A stretch of DNA of 64,000 bases from Hirsutella rhossiliensis (Eukaryota > Ascomycota > Sordariomycetes > Hypocreales > Ophiocordycipitaceae): assembly GCF_020360975.1 (NCBI RefSeq), contig NW_025408667.1, forward strand, positions 248,001 to 312,000, in the 5' to 3' direction. The notes under the pieces were generated by a model. The model saw nothing but the letters and a program-made list of their open reading frames with translations. It was not told the DNA's origin and searched no databases. Below, in pieces: positions 22,204 through 35,033 of the stretch. The translations under genes and the position numbers were made by a program. Positions within the stretch are counted from its first letter, which is position 1; each line of letters opens with the position of its first letter.

Positions 22204-22267
22204 CAGAGGCAGCCTTCAAAAGTTATCGGCCACGCTAAATTAGACCCTATAAGGAAAAAGGAAGTAG
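22204..22267 (+). repeat. Left terminal inverted repeat of the Tc1-like element
   Basis: Starts CAGAGGCAGCCTTCAAAAG after a TA dinucleotide. The reverse complement of 23643-23706 starts TAGAGGAAGCCTTTAAAAG and then matches closely over 64 bp. Confidence 0.9.
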
Positions 22268-22309
22268 CAACCAAATTACTATAGCACCGTTCCCAGCTTA
22301 TACCTAATC

Positions 22310-23575
22310 CAGCCTGCCCTCGCGATATTCGTTGCCGCCCTTAAGTTCAATTATTTTCTGCATATAACGAGGGATTCGTTCGATCTAAGCCTATATCTTT
22401 TCTTACGGTAGCTCCTTCCAAGCAAGATCCTTAGCTCGGCTCTTTAGCGCGCCCTTCTTTATAGTCGTTCTTTTTATCTATAGCCAAGCTAGCTTAATAG
22501 CGTCAAGGTTAGGCGAGTTGCCGCACTAATAAAGCCGTTGAATATCGTGAGAATTATAGAATCGTTGCTAAATATAGTAGTTATAGGCAGGAGCCTTATC
22601 TTCTTATATAATCGTCCTAGAAAGCTTAGCCTCGTACTCTTTAGTAAAGGGAAAGAGCTTAGGAAGAAGAATCTTCTTCTAGTAGCGGAACTAGTCGATT
22701 CCGCCGTGCTTAGAGCCTCGTATAAGCTTGCCTAACTTCTAGTTAAATTTCTATCGAGGTTTAGGTCTAGGAAGTTAACGGAGATATAGTCTTCGTAAGC
22801 TATTATTAAGTTCCTACTCCTCTTTTAGTAGGGGTTTAAGTTCTTTATTTATTATTATAATAGCTTTATCTGCTGCCTTCTTCTTAGTAGTAGTCTTTAG
22901 TGCCTAGCAGTAGCTTAGGCCCTTCTTATTATATAAAAAGCAGCCCTAGAATATAAATTCTAAGGCGCCTTTCTATCTCTCGTAGATATAGCTTTAAGTA
23001 AAGCGCTTATTAGCTTTCCTCTATATACGATAGCCTCCTTGTCGATATAGTAAGATAATAAAAGTCTCGTCTAACTAAATCACCTTCTTTTAGTCCTCGA
23101 GGGTCTAATCTTAGTATATAAGATACTAGGCTAGTCGTTCTTTTTATATCTTCTTCGTTAAGCCTAGCTTCCTCGTAGGCTTCGTCTTCTAGAAGCCTAC
23201 TAAGCGGAGGACTCGCTATATAGTCATTGCTAAGACCGGGTGCCCTACTAAGCTTAGCTCGCTAGCAATATTAGCGTAGTTATTTTCCCTTCTATATCTA
23301 TCGCGGCGAACCTTCGTAAGAACCTTATCTTAGATTATAGGCTGCTTAGAGGGACGGCTAGAACGAGGGGCATCTTAGAGCTACTCGTCTTAAAGGGTTA
23401 AGGGCAGTGTATCTAGCTTAAAGCCGCGTTAAAGAGCTCGTATATAGATATATTTAACTGTTCTAAGAGGCACGCTAGTTAAGGCAGTAACTTTAGCAGC
23501 CGATTTCCCGCCGCCTTAAAGCACTATAATAAGGGCTCGAGTCGCGATATCTATTTTTCGCCTTATTATTATTAG
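22310..23575 (-). pseudogene. Tc1/mariner-family transposase, nonsense-mutated
   Basis: One minus-strand frame can be followed for about 420 codons with scattered TAG/TAA at positions that expect Gln or Trp. The N-terminal helix-turn-helix region reads TRALIIVL and GGGKSAAKVTALTSVP, then the Tc1-type linker RSSRPSKQPII and VRRDRYRRENNYANIASEL. The C-terminal end reads NSPNLDAIKLAW (equivalent to the NSPDLNPIE motif) and KIIELKGGNEYREGR. The product would be a DDE/D transposase. I did not locate all acidic catalytic residues. Not functional as it stands. Confidence 0.8.
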
Positions 23576-23642
23576 GAATGTTAAGAAAGGCGGAGGGGCG
23601 GCTGCCGTATAAAATCGCGTGCGGGGCACTCTATTTACTTTA

Positions 23643-23706
23643 CTACTTCCTTTTTCCTTATAGGGTCTAATTTAGCGTGGCCGATAACTTTTAAAGGCTT
23701 CCTCTA
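23643..23706 (-). repeat. Right terminal inverted repeat of the Tc1-like element
   Basis: Inverted partner of 22204-22267, ending in front of TA (23707-23708). Confidence 0.9.
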
Positions 23707-23744
23707 TAGCTGTAAAGGTAAAGATAAAGGAAAGGTTAGTCTGG

Positions 23745-25895
23745 TTCCTCCCGCGCGGTGATTTTCCCCCCTAAGGGCCCTAGGGCCCCTAGGTTACTCC
23801 TTTTCGAGCTACTTAGCTGTCCCTATCTCTGTTTTAGCTAAGAAGGTTAGAAGGGCTTCCCTTCCTTCCTTAGAGCTATAGAGAATAGGTAGGCTAAGGG
23901 CCCCCTCCTATCTCTTAGAGGTCTAGTAAAGGACCTCTCTTTCCCTCCTATAGTTCGGGCACCTTAGGATAAGGTGCCTAGCTATATACCTTCCTTAGCC
24001 GTAGCGGTAGTCGTCTCGGTCTACCTTATTAGTCCTTTTTAAGAAGGAAAGTAGGAAGCCGGCCTTAAAGAGGAGCTAGTAGAAGGCCGAGAGGGTCGGC
24101 CTAGGCCTCCTTATAAGGTCCTTTTCCTAGCTAAGGGCTAAGCGGGGGGTCTTTTAAATAAACGTATAGTATTTACCTAGGCCCTTAGCCCTAGGGCCTT
24201 TAGCTGCCTTAGTAGCCTAGAGTCCCTTTTAATAGTCCTTAGTAGCTTACTAGACCTTTCTTTATAAGTAGCTAATAGAGACTAAGGGGGTCCCTTAGGT
24301 AGGGGCCCCTAAGCCTTTTTTAGCTAGCTAGTTAGTAAGCTCGTTACTAAAGATCCCTAGGTAGCTAGGGCACTAATATAGCTATACGTTATAAAAGGCT
24401 TCTAAGCTAGATAGGAGCCTTTTAATATATATAGCTAGGTCTAAGAAACCTATAACCTTCCTTATAGCGGCTTAGCTATCTATAAAGATATAAGTATCTA
24501 TAAGGGGGTTAAGGGGGCTAAGCCTTAGGGGCTAAGGCCTCTTAGCTAGGTCTTTTAGGACCCTTAGTATCGCGAATAGCTTTACGTTAGCTATTTCGAT
24601 TAAGGACCCTAGGTTCTTATAGTATACTTTAATTAGCCTATTTTCTAGGCTTATTTCGTAAAAGGAGTAAGCGTTAGTCTTTATAGGGGATCCCTTAAGG
24701 CACCCCTTAGAGCTATTAGTATAGAAGGCTAAGGGCCGTAACCTAAAGTCTTTTAGGCTAGCTAGGCTAGCTAAGAAGCGTTAGTGCTACTTCTTAGCTA
24801 AGGGCTTAGGGGCCTCTATTATTATAATAAAGGCCTTAGGCTTTAAGGCCTATAAGGGCTCCTAGCTAGCTTTCCTTCTTTCTAAGTTATAATTAGGTCC
24901 TATAAAAGCTACTAGGCCTTTAAGGAAGCGGAAGAGCTATATATATAGCCTAATATAGCTTAAGGCCCTTAGGTTAGAGCCTAAGTTAGCGAGGTCGTCT
25001 TATATAGCTAGGTTATAAGCCTGCCTTATAGGGCGACTAAGTAAGAAGTATAGGGTCTAGAAGGCGTAAGAGAGGTATGCCCTTTTAAATTATACCTCTA
25101 GTAGCGGTAGGGCTGCTTTAGCTTCTAAAGCCTTAATAGGGGATCCTTTAAAGGCTCCTAAGACCTTTAAAAGAGCTTAGTTTTAGAGCTTTTAGAAAGG
25201 CTTTATTAGGCTCTTAAGGGTCTTAGGCCCCTTATACTAAAGCTAGGCCCCGTAGTTTACTATAGAGGTTATATAGGCCTAGTAGAGCTATCTAGAGGCT
25301 TTAAATAATAAGCCTTTTTATATAGAGGTTAAGCGGGATAGTCCTTTAAAGGCAGCTTATATAGAGGCTACCTTCTTCTTAATAAATTATTTAAATAGGA
25401 GCCTAGAATAAAAGAAGACCCCTAGCTACTATACTAAGGGCTTTGCCTCGAAAAATAAGCCTCCTACTATTATACCCTCTAAAATAAGCTACTATTACCT
25501 ACTAAAGTAGATAAGTTCTATCTTTAAGGGGTCGAAGTAAACCCCTTAGTCTTTAGCTTATTTAAATAGGTTAGTAGCTATTGCTTCTAGCTACCGAACG
25601 TTCTTCTTAGCCGAGGTCGACGTTATAGAGATACTAAAGTTATCTATATAAAATAGCTAGTATCCCTTAGCCGCTAGTATCCCCCTTATATATAAGAGGA
25701 ATAAAATAGGGCTAATAGGAGACCCTTAGGGCACCCCTATTACTAGGTCTATAAGGGGCTAGACTTACCCCTTAAAGGCTAGCTAGATCTTCCTTTCGGT
25801 AAGGAAGTAGTCTACCTAGCTTATAAGGGCCTTAGGGAGGTTTAAGTCCCTTAGGACCCTTATAAGCTATTCCTTCGATACGAAATCGAAGGCGT
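23745..25895 (-). mobile_element. Tad1-like LINE, 5'-truncated and RIP-mutated
   Basis: On the minus strand the reverse transcriptase reads SPISPILFLLYIRGIL, then the catalytic box YIDNF at 25636-25650 (from YIDDF). The 3' end carries a zinc-ligand/HL..CP segment near 23950-24010 (RHLILRCPNYRRE), as in Tad1-type LINE C-termini. A second copy in the other orientation at the right end of the window (YIDNF at 63626-63640) aligns with it over the RT. The 5' part (endonuclease) is missing here; the break is near 25895. 3' and 5' limits are approximate. Confidence 0.75.
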
Positions 25896-27649
25896 AAGCA
25901 GGGTATATACTAGCGCTACTAGTAGAGCATAGCCGTCTAAGCCCTATAGCGCCGCTGCCCGTTGCCTACTACTATAAAGATAAACTCTGCTTAGTAAGCT
26001 ATTATTAGTCGGAAGAAGGAGAAGAAGGGGGAATTAATATAGCCTTATAGCCGCCTAATTATATACTACTACTACTTAAAACGGCAGCCGGCTAGGGTAG
26101 CTACTATTTCTAGGAACGGCAGTTCTAGTACTACGGTAATATTCTACTTAACTTTAACTTTAGCTAGGGCGAGTATAATACCGCTATTATTAGTTAGCCG
26201 TTAGTACTACTACTACTACCGGCGGAAATACTAGTACTAGAGCACGGGCGTCTTATATAGTGCGTTAGTAAGAATCTACTAACAGCGTTATTAGGTAGTT
26301 ATCTACTAGGTTAGGTCGAACTAGGGGATTAATTATATGCCTATATATAGGGTCGCCGCTTTTCTAGAGCGCTTACTATTAGTAAGTTAATAACCGACGC
26401 TTTAGCTAACGGCGAAGTAGATAATATTAATATTATAATAATACTATTTAATAAGCTATAGGCCTATCTATAGCGGTAACTTCCTACCTATATAGTACCT
26501 AATAATATTATATATATACTAACTTTACTATTAATAGCTAATAGTAAAGTAGATATAAAAGCGTTGCTATTACCGCTATTACCGTTAAAAGCTAACGACG
26601 AAACTTATCTACTAGGAGATTAGTATAAGGAATATCTATAGGTATTATAGACCGAGGTACTAGACTCTATACCTTAAAATAACGTATATACCGATTTTTT
26701 CGCTTATAATAGCGGTAATTCGCTTAATATAATTCTACTTACTATAAATATTAACTAACGTTTTATATATAAAGTAGTAACCGCTTTTATTTATAAATAT
26801 TATACTATCGTATAGTAAGTAAAAGTAATCGTTAAGTATATACTCTAACTAGCCCTTAATTATATCGAGCTAAATAGGGCGAAACTTAAAATACTACTTA
26901 ATACTCTTTATTTTTCCTTAATACCTTTATCTACTTCTCTTATAGCTTTTAATCGTCGAATATTAATATAAGGTTAGCTTATTCTTAAGGTATATTTTAG
27001 CTTAAGTTTAGGTTAAGTTTTAGTTAGTTATCGCCCTTATTCGCTTCTTCCTTAAGTTATTTAATAGGCCCCTTTACTCCGCCGATATATATTACTAAAG
27101 TATTACTATTTATATAATAATATATAACTATTTATATACTCGACCTATTTTTAAGATATATACTAAGGCTAGCCCGCCCTACTTATTTATACCGCGCGCG
27201 CCTAATAGGTACCTATACCGCTTAAATACCTATACCCGCGCCTATGCCCGCCTATATATATATATAACCTATATATATATAAGAGGTAATAAAAGCTATA
27301 TAGCGTATGCCTCTTAATTCGCTTAAATAATATATTTCTAGGCCTTAAGCTTAAAGTTATAATAATCGGCCTATTAATTAATCTAGCTCCTCCCTAGCCC
27401 TTACGGCTATATAAGCGGCGGCGGCGGCGCCTACTTTATAGTATCTTACTTAACGATCCCTTTAACGCCTAACGAAGCTAGCTACCTTAACGAAGCCGGC
27501 TACTTTAACGAAGCTGCTAGCGCGCCCCTCTTACCGCGTCCTCTTCTTAGTCCCCTTCCCCTTATATTTCCTTAAGCTAATAATCCTTATTATAACGCTA
27601 TAAGAGACCGCGGGCTATAGCTAAGTTTATTAAGCTCGTCGTGCCCTTA
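25896..27649. repeat. RIP-mutated DNA, unclassified
   Basis: CA/TG-depleted, with CG clusters such as (CGG)n at about 27416-27431. No terminal repeats or protein motifs recognised. It is interrupted at its right side by the outer Gypsy element, and similar flanking sequence should resume at 46295. Confidence 0.4.
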
Positions 27650-27906
27650 TATAAGAGCGCTACTAAGAGGTATAGGCTAATAAAGCACTTAGGTATATAG
27701 TACTAATATATTAGTAGGGTATTAGTAGGGAATCGTACCTACCCCGCTCGTAAGTTATAGAGTACTTACTACTCTAACTAAAAAGGAGAAATCCATCTTT
27801 TTATAAGCTTTAGTCTTATAACGAGGAGAATATAATATATATAGCGTAGTACCTCTAGCTATCTCTACTACCTAATTAATCGTACCGTAATATATATTCC
27901 CTTATA
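27650..27906 (+). repeat. 5' LTR of Gypsy copy A, 257 bp
   Basis: Starts TATAAGAGCGCTACTAAG and ends TTCCCTTATA. The same 257-bp unit occurs at 37314-37570, 44839-45095 and, interrupted, at 45660-46294. Confidence 0.9.
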
Positions 27907-28368
27907 ATTTCTAAAGCTTTCCTTTTTAGTTACCTAGTAGAGATAGCTACTTAGAGAAGACTATATAACGCTCTTATAGCGTAATATAGTAGTTAACTAG
28001 TTAAGGCCTCTTTATTATATATATTAAGTATCTACTTTAAAGATAAAGAATAGGAAGATATATCCTTAGAATAAACCCTTATTATAGATAGCGTTATAAC
28101 TATATTAAAGATATCGCTACCTATAAGCGTAAGATAACTATTTTATAAGGAAAAGCTTATACCTTTATAAGCATACGTTAAGTAGCTAAAGGAGATAAAA
28201 CGCTTATAAGATCGCGTTATATAATTAAAGGAGGAAATTACTAAACGTACTAGTACTATTACTATTTATTTAAGAAAGTATTAATAGTCCTACTTACCTA
28301 AATTAAATAGTAGTTATAGTAGCGAGGTTAAGATTAAAAATATCGCTTAATTATCTTAACCTACTAAT

Positions 28369-28545
28369 TATTATAGAGTAGGTAGAGGTATAGGCTTAGG
28401 TGCGGTCCGTTAAAAGAAGGTTAATAATCTACGAGGGGGAAAAGGAAGAAAAGTATAGGCCTAGCCTATATAAGCGCGGAGGCCGCTTATATATAGACTT
28501 AGCCTAGACCTTAGTCTAGGCCTATATAGGGCAAAAGCCCTTATA
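28369..28545 (-). repeat. Left LTR of the gag-only element
   Basis: 177 bp, direct repeat of 30068-30243, with CTAAT immediately outside. Confidence 0.85.
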
Positions 28546-30067
28546 TTATACCCCTACCTAGCTTTTAAAGAGGCGCCCTCTAAATAATACCCGATGCCGC
28601 GCCTAGGGGGATAGAACCCTCGCGCGGACTATATACGCCTAGTCGCGGAAAAAACGTTAGTAAATAATATATAATATCCTCCTAAGCGAGCTTCTTAAAT
28701 AGACTATATTATTAGTAAGGGCCGCGCCCTAGGAGTCGGGCTTTAGTACTTATAGCTAGGATGCAAAGGTATATAGAACAGCGTATAGCTAGCTTTAGTA
28801 AGCTTATAGTATCCCGCCCCCCCTATATCGGCGTATAGTAGTAGCTCCTAGTACTATAACGTAGGGGATAGTACTCCGGTATATAAGGCTCTGCTTACTT
28901 CTATATAGGGCTATATAGGCACTCCCTTTCGCTATAGTTATATTATATTAGCGGCCTTCCTATATCTTAGCCGCCCTTTTAGTCGCTATAGGTATACGTC
29001 CCGTTTATATAGCAGCTACTTCTATACGCGAGGGAACGCCGACGAAGCCTATAGAGGCGTTACTAAGATTACTCGTCGCTAGAGTCGCTATCGTCGAACC
29101 TAACCTCCTTTCTAACCTAGCGCGTACGCCCCTTTACTACTTTGAGTGCGTTTACCCGCGCCTCCTAGCGCGGGCACTTTAAAAACTAGTAGGATTTACT
29201 ATTATAGCCTATATAGCGACCCTCCTATTACTACCTCTTTCTATCCTCGGTCTTTAAGGTAGAGATAGAGATATCTATAGTATTACTAGCGTTATCCTCT
29301 TCTTATACTATAGAAGAAGACGAAAAAAGAAACTTATTACTATTAAGCTCGCGAAGAAAGTAAACGAGATCGGTATACGTATCTAATAGTATAGACCTTT
29401 TACTTAAATAAGTACGCTAATCTATATTTAAGCTTATAAGGAGGTAATTATACTTTACTACGTTAGGCTAGCTATATATATTTACTTAATAAAGTACCTC
29501 TTTAAACTATATAAGGTAGGCTAGAATAGCTTTACTCTGCTTTTAATAGAGCGTTATAAGCTCCTAGCCTACTAACTTAGCTACGTTAGGTTCGCTATAA
29601 TTAGTACGGAGCTTTATAAGGAGGTCGGCTAGTCCGTTTATATTAGTATACGTAAACGGTAAGAGATACTTTTATAGGTATAGGGATAGGCTCGCGTAAA
29701 GATAGTCGAATTAAGCGCGGATATCCCTTATTACGGCGCTATTAGTATAGAGCTTCGCTTCTATATAAAGTAGCTATAGCTCGAGCTCTATAGAGGAGCT
29801 ATTAAACTTACTAAGGTATAGTAGTACCGCTCTTAGTTATACGGAGCCCTACTATTATAAGAGGCTCTTAATTACCTAGGCAAACTAAGTATTACGTTCG
29901 CCTTAATTTTATGACTATAGAAGTACGGATATTTTATATATATATATACCGGCGTAGGCGGTTTAACTAGACTAGGTAATTAAACGTTAGCTTTAAAGGT
30001 AGCTAAAAAAAAACAGCTATTTTATATATAGGGATATAGAGAGGGTAAAATAAAGGGTAGATTATAC

Positions 30068-30243
30068 TATTATAGAGTAGGTAAAGGCGTAGGCTTAGGT
30101 ACGGTCTATTAAAAGAAGGTTAATAATCTATAAGGGGGAAAAGGAAGAGAAGTATAAGCCTAGCCTATATAAGCGCGGAGGCCGCTTATATATAGACTTA
30201 GCCTAGACCCTAGTCTAGGCCTATATAGGGCAAAGCCCTTATA
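30068..30243 (-). repeat. Right LTR of the gag-only element
   Basis: 176 bp, direct repeat of 28369-28545, followed by CTAAT at 30244-30248. Confidence 0.85.
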
Positions 30244-30979
30244 CTAATATATAGAAACGTCTAGACTAAACTTATAATTAAAGGATACCTTTAAGGCAGC
30301 GCTTAAACGTTTTCGTTATAATAAAATAAAGATCCTTTATATAGTAGATTATATATATAGCGACTATAAAGTAAGATAGCGCTAATACCTTAAAGAATAA
30401 ACGCCGATCGACTAAACTAAATATAATATAGATTAGGTATACTTTAAGGAATAAATACTTATCTTAATTAAGGATACTATTAATAAAGAGATACTATTAG
30501 CGATATAATTAAAAGAGGCTTACTAATAAGAAGGCTTATCCCCCTTAGAGTTTAGCTTATACCTTAACTCCTTAGAAAGGTATTTCGAACGCCTATTAAA
30601 AAAGGTATATACTCTTACGTTTTTCGCTAAGCTAGACCTATAACTTTAAGACTAAATTAACCTTTATTTAATACCTATTTATACCTACTAATAGGAATAG
30701 CTTATATAAGTCGCTTAATAATATTAAGATACTACTACTAATAAAAGGTAATATATTAATACTACTTCTACCCTTAAAGGAACCGGGAATAAAAATAGTA
30801 CTATACCTTAAGGTAGTATATATAAGGGAAGGAGTTAAAGAGGCTAATAAGTTAAGCTAAATCGTTAAGGAAATACTACCGATTTAACTAATAATAAGTA
30901 AGCTAGTAATATACTTACTAAGGGCTAAACTAAAGGATATTATCGAGGAAGAGGATATTTTACTTAATTAGGAATTATA

Positions 30980-31021
30980 TATTTCTAATATAATAAGCTA
31001 GGATACTTATCTATAAAGTAT
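30980..31021 (+). other. Gypsy gag zinc knuckle with all four ligands mutated (copy A)
   Basis: Codons read Y-F-stop-Y-NKLG-Y-LSIK-Y at CX2CX4HX4C spacing. The inner copy at 38765-38806 reads Y-F-stop-Y-NKLR-H-LSIE-Y: it keeps the His but has Gly to Arg. The two copies were therefore mutated independently. Confidence 0.75.
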
Positions 31022-34000
31022 ACTAATTCTTTAAAGATAGAAACCTTAGTAAAGACTCTTAGACTTAATACTATAAATTAAGGAAAAGGTAAGATATTAA
31101 GGTAAATACCTCTCCTTTAATAAACTTAATACTTATAGGATAGTTACTTAAAACTCTTATAACGATATTAGGGCGAAACCCTACTAAAGTCCCTATATAC
31201 TTAGATACTTATAATACTATTAACCTTATAGATATATACTTTACCTAATAGTAAGGATTACTATAAGTAACGCTATTATACCTTAAGTTATTAGGGCTAA
31301 GTAATAGTAAGGTAAAGGAGTATAAAGTATAGTTAGTACCGCTCTAAATAATAGATATAAGAGGCACTAAAAAGATAATTACTTATTTTTATATTAGTAC
31401 TAATAAGTTAACGCTAACGATTAAGTACTAATCCTTTTATTAGTTACTACCTTAAAAGATAAATATATCTATATTATCCTATAGAAATAATAGTAATAGT
31501 TTAAGTATTAACTAAGTAGTAAAACCTTATAGAATCCCTATAGATTCCTTTAAGAATATAGGAATAAGGTAAGAGTATATATAATAGCGATTAATCCTAA
31601 GCTAATTCCGCTACTAAATAAAGATAAGATAAAGGGATTTTATAAGAAGAATAAGCCGAAATCCTACTAACTCTTTACTAGTTTAAAGATACTTTCTTAG
31701 CTAATAGATCTAACTTACTACTAGCTAGAAAGGGAATAAATTACTTAATTAATTTAATCTTTAATATAGAACCCCCTTATAAACCGATTTACCTTTTATT
31801 ATAAAAGGAACTCTAAGTATTATATAACTAAATTTAAGATATAATAAGAAGGAAAATAATCTAGGAGTTAAAGAGCCTAGCTAAGGCGCCTATCTTTTTT
31901 ATTCTAAAAAAAGATAGTACTTTATAACTATATATAAACTATTAAGGACTTAACTAGGTTATATAAAAGAATTAGTACCCTTTACCTTTTATTTTAGAGA
32001 TTATTAACTGCTATTAAGGAGCTAAGTATTTTTCTAAGATTAATATATAGAATATATATTAATATATTAAAATTTAAGAAAGAGATAAATAAAAGACTAC
32101 TTTTTAAATATATTATAGATTATTTAAATACCTAGTAATACCCTTTAGACTTACTAATATACTAGCTATATTTTAGAGCTATATTTATTAAGCGCTTAAA
32201 GGGCTTATAAATATAATCTATATAGTCTACCTTAATAATATCCTTATATACTTTAAGATAAAAGTAAAATATACTAAATACTTAGAATAAGTAATAGAAA
32301 GGTTAAGGGCTATAAAGCTTTAAATAAACCTATCGAAGTATATCTTTTATTAATAGTTAATTAAGTTCCTTAGGTTTATTTTATCTATTAATAAGGTATT
32401 AATAGACCCTTAATAGGTAAAGGTTATAGCTTAATAGCCTAAACCTATAACCTACTATAATATTTAGGTTTTCCTTAAGTTCTATAATTTTTACCGACGA
32501 TTTATATATAGGTCCTTAAGAGTTATAGCGCCCCTAACTATATTATTAAAGGGGAGTAAGAGTAAGAAGAAGCTAGGGAGTATAGAGCTAAACCTTACTA
32601 AAAGGGTAGCGTTTTAGGCTCTTATAAATACTTTTTAAGGAGCCCTACTCCTTTAATATTACGATCTAGAAAGATATATTTATATCGAAATAGATATATT
32701 ATAATTCGCGATAGTAGGGATTATCTCTTAACTTAATAATAAAGGGCGTTACTATTTAATTATATTTTAGTAAAGGAAGCTTACTAAAGCTAAACTTAAT
32801 TATAGTATTTTAAACTAAGAACTATTTACTATCGTTAAGTTATTTAAATACTAGTAATATTACGTTAAAGGGGTAGCGTATAAAGTAAAGGTATTATTAA
32901 ACTACTATAACCTTTAAACGTTTATATACTAGACCTCCTTAAATAAGAAGTAAGTAAGATAGTATATATATTTAGTACTATTTAACTTTATAATTAAGTA
33001 TTATATAGGTAAATTAAACTTAGTAGATACGCTATTTAAAATACTTAGAAATAAAAGTAAGAAGCCCTTATCTATAAAACTATTATTAAAGCTATAAATA
33101 AAGCTAGCCATAATTAATTCTATATCTATATAAAGGGATAATAAAGCGTTTTTATATATAAAGAGATACTTAACCTTAAGTTAATATAAGCGTAGTAAAG
33201 TATATTTATATAAGGAAAATATATAAGCTTAATTATAGCGAAACTATAATAATTTAAGCGCGAGACCTAAATAATTAGCTAATTAAGCTAAAAAGAGAGC
33301 TAGTTATAAATAGTTACTTTTAAGGAAGACCGCTAAAGAAGCAGCTTACTATATAAAGGTTTATATAGTAAAAGTTCTAGAACTACTACTAGAGTTACTA
33401 AAACGTACTTAGTTAGTTAACGTAGCGATTAATAGGCTAAAGGAGATTAAAGACTTCTTAAAAAAGAAAGGTTTTTAGTTAATACGCTTAAATAAACTAC
33501 TACTATAAAAAGGTTATATTATAGTACTTTTAAAAGTAGCTTTATAGTAAGAGCTAATATAGCTCTTTTATAATAATCTATTAATAGGATACTTTAGCTC
33601 TTAATATACTAGCGAACTACTAGTAAGGAACTTTTACTAAGACAGAATAATAAAAGATATAAATAAATATATCTAGTTATACCTAGTATATTAAGGTATA
33701 GTATTTAAGAGGTATCGCCCCTATAGTACTATATAATTAATACTATATCCTATATAACTATAGGAAGAATTATTAATAGACTTTACTATAAGTCTACTTA
33801 AAGTATAGTATAATAAATAAGACGTTAATATAATCTTTATAGTTATAGACCGATATACTAAGTATTATTTCTTCTTTCCTATCTCTAAGATAATAATAGC
33901 TCTAGAGCTAGTAGAATTATTTTATTACTAAGTTAAATTAGTATATAGACCTTTAAAAAGCATTATCTTAGATAAAGGGTCTTTATTTATAAGTAAGTTT

Positions 34001-34251
34001 TAGTTAGATCTTTATTTTATCTTATAAGTAAAATATAGGCTATTAATAGTATTTTACTTATAAACTAATAAGTAAATAAAGTAAATAAACTAAGATATAT
34101 AGTACTATATAAAATACTTTACTAACTAAAAATAAACTAACTAAGTATTACTCTTATATATTACTTAATTTATATATAATATTATAAAGAATATAATAAC
34201 TAAGTTATTACTTAATAAAGTATTAATAGGTTACTAACTAAACTTTTATAT

Positions 34252-35033
34252 TATTATTATTATTATTATTAAGATTATACTAGTAACCTATCTAGAAGTA
34301 TTTAAAACTTTAGCGTTAAATAAAAGGGAAAAACTAAAGTACTTAGAGGAAAACCCTCCCCTCTTTTATGGCTAGTCCGCCCTTATACTAGGTCGCGGTT
34401 ATAATATATAGGAATCTTACGCCGGCTATCTTAGGTATCGTTATAGTTAGTTAGAATTATATTAGCCCTACTATAAAGTAACCTTAGAAAGTAACTCCTT
34501 TATATATATAGGGTATATAGCGTTAATTAGTAGTATAAGCGTTTTTAGTTAATAGTTAATAGTTAATTATATAATTATCTTTAACCTTATCTTATAACGA
34601 TATCTTCCTAGGCTCTACCTTATTTTTCCGCTATAAGGCTTAGCGGGCTATTTATTTTTATTAATACCGGCCTTTAGCTAGGCCGGTAGTCGGGTTATTA
34701 TACCAGCTTCGCGCTATACTTATTAAGTTAGTAGTATCGGCCCTAGGTTTTTATTTTCCTAGTTAGGGGGCCCGGACTAAGGTTAGGGGGAGGTCCTAAT
34801 AAATTCGTCGCTAGGTCTAGGTAAGCGAGGTCTAGGCCGGCCTACTTATAGCGGGGCTAGACTGCTAGTATATTTAAAAGCGCTTCTAGAAGCGCTAATT
34901 AGCTAATTAATAAGTAGGTTAGCGTAGTCTACTAGTCTAACTAAAAATTAATCGTGCCCCTAGCTAGATTTAAACTAACTCTAGCGTTATAGCTAGTAAG
35001 CTTCCTAGGTATATAACTACTATACTATAAGGG
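34252..35033 (-). mobile_element. SINE-like retroposon with tRNA-type head and (TAA)n tail
   Basis: 782-bp insertion in Gypsy copy A flanked by a 13-bp duplication TAAACTTYTATAT (34239-34251 and 35034-35046); the matching site in copy B (41999-42011) holds one copy, so the empty site is known. On the minus strand the head at 35033 downwards contains TAGTATAGTAG at 35017-35027, a perfect match to the A-box consensus TRGYNNARNNG, and GTTTAAATC at 34967-34975, matching the B-box GTTCRANNC with one C-to-T change. Spacing is 41 nt. The other end carries a trinucleotide repeat (TTA on plus, 34251-34271, seven units) as a tail. Polymerase III promoter, simple-repeat tail and long target duplication are the hallmarks of a tRNA-derived SINE mobilised by a LINE. 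No protein motif seen. Confidence 0.7.

Larger units (their letters stand above)
22204..23706 (-). mobile_element. Tc1/mariner-like DNA transposon with 64-bp inverted repeats
   Basis: 1503-bp element bounded by terminal inverted repeats 22204-22267 and 23643-23706, which differ at only a few C/T sites, and flanked by TA on both sides (22202-22203 and 23707-23708), the Tc1/mariner target duplication. It encodes a transposase on the minus strand. It keeps far more CA/TG than its neighbours, so it is younger or less affected by RIP. Confidence 0.9.
28369..30243 (-). mobile_element. Gag-only non-autonomous LTR retrotransposon, nested
   Basis: 1875-bp element with LTRs 28369-28545 (177 bp) and 30068-30243 (176 bp), both starting TATTATAGAG and ending GCCCTTATA, flanked by a perfect 5-bp duplication CTAAT (28364-28368 and 30244-30248). 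Gypsy copy B has no insertion at the matching place (near 38020). A purine-rich tract on the minus strand next to the left LTR (AGGTAGGGGTATAA) and a minus-strand zinc knuckle at 29174-29215 give minus orientation. The knuckle reads Y-IG-Y-NSKS-Y-xFLK-C, i.e. CX2CX4HX4C with the first three ligands mutated to Tyr. No polymerase motifs fit in 1.5 kb, so it must have used enzymes of another element. Confidence 0.8.

Noticed and set aside
34950..35033. A functional tRNA gene on the minus strand.
   Set aside because: A and B boxes are visible but the acceptor stem does not pair well, the B box is mutated, and the unit lies at the end of a 782-bp insertion with a repeat tail. A SINE head fits better.
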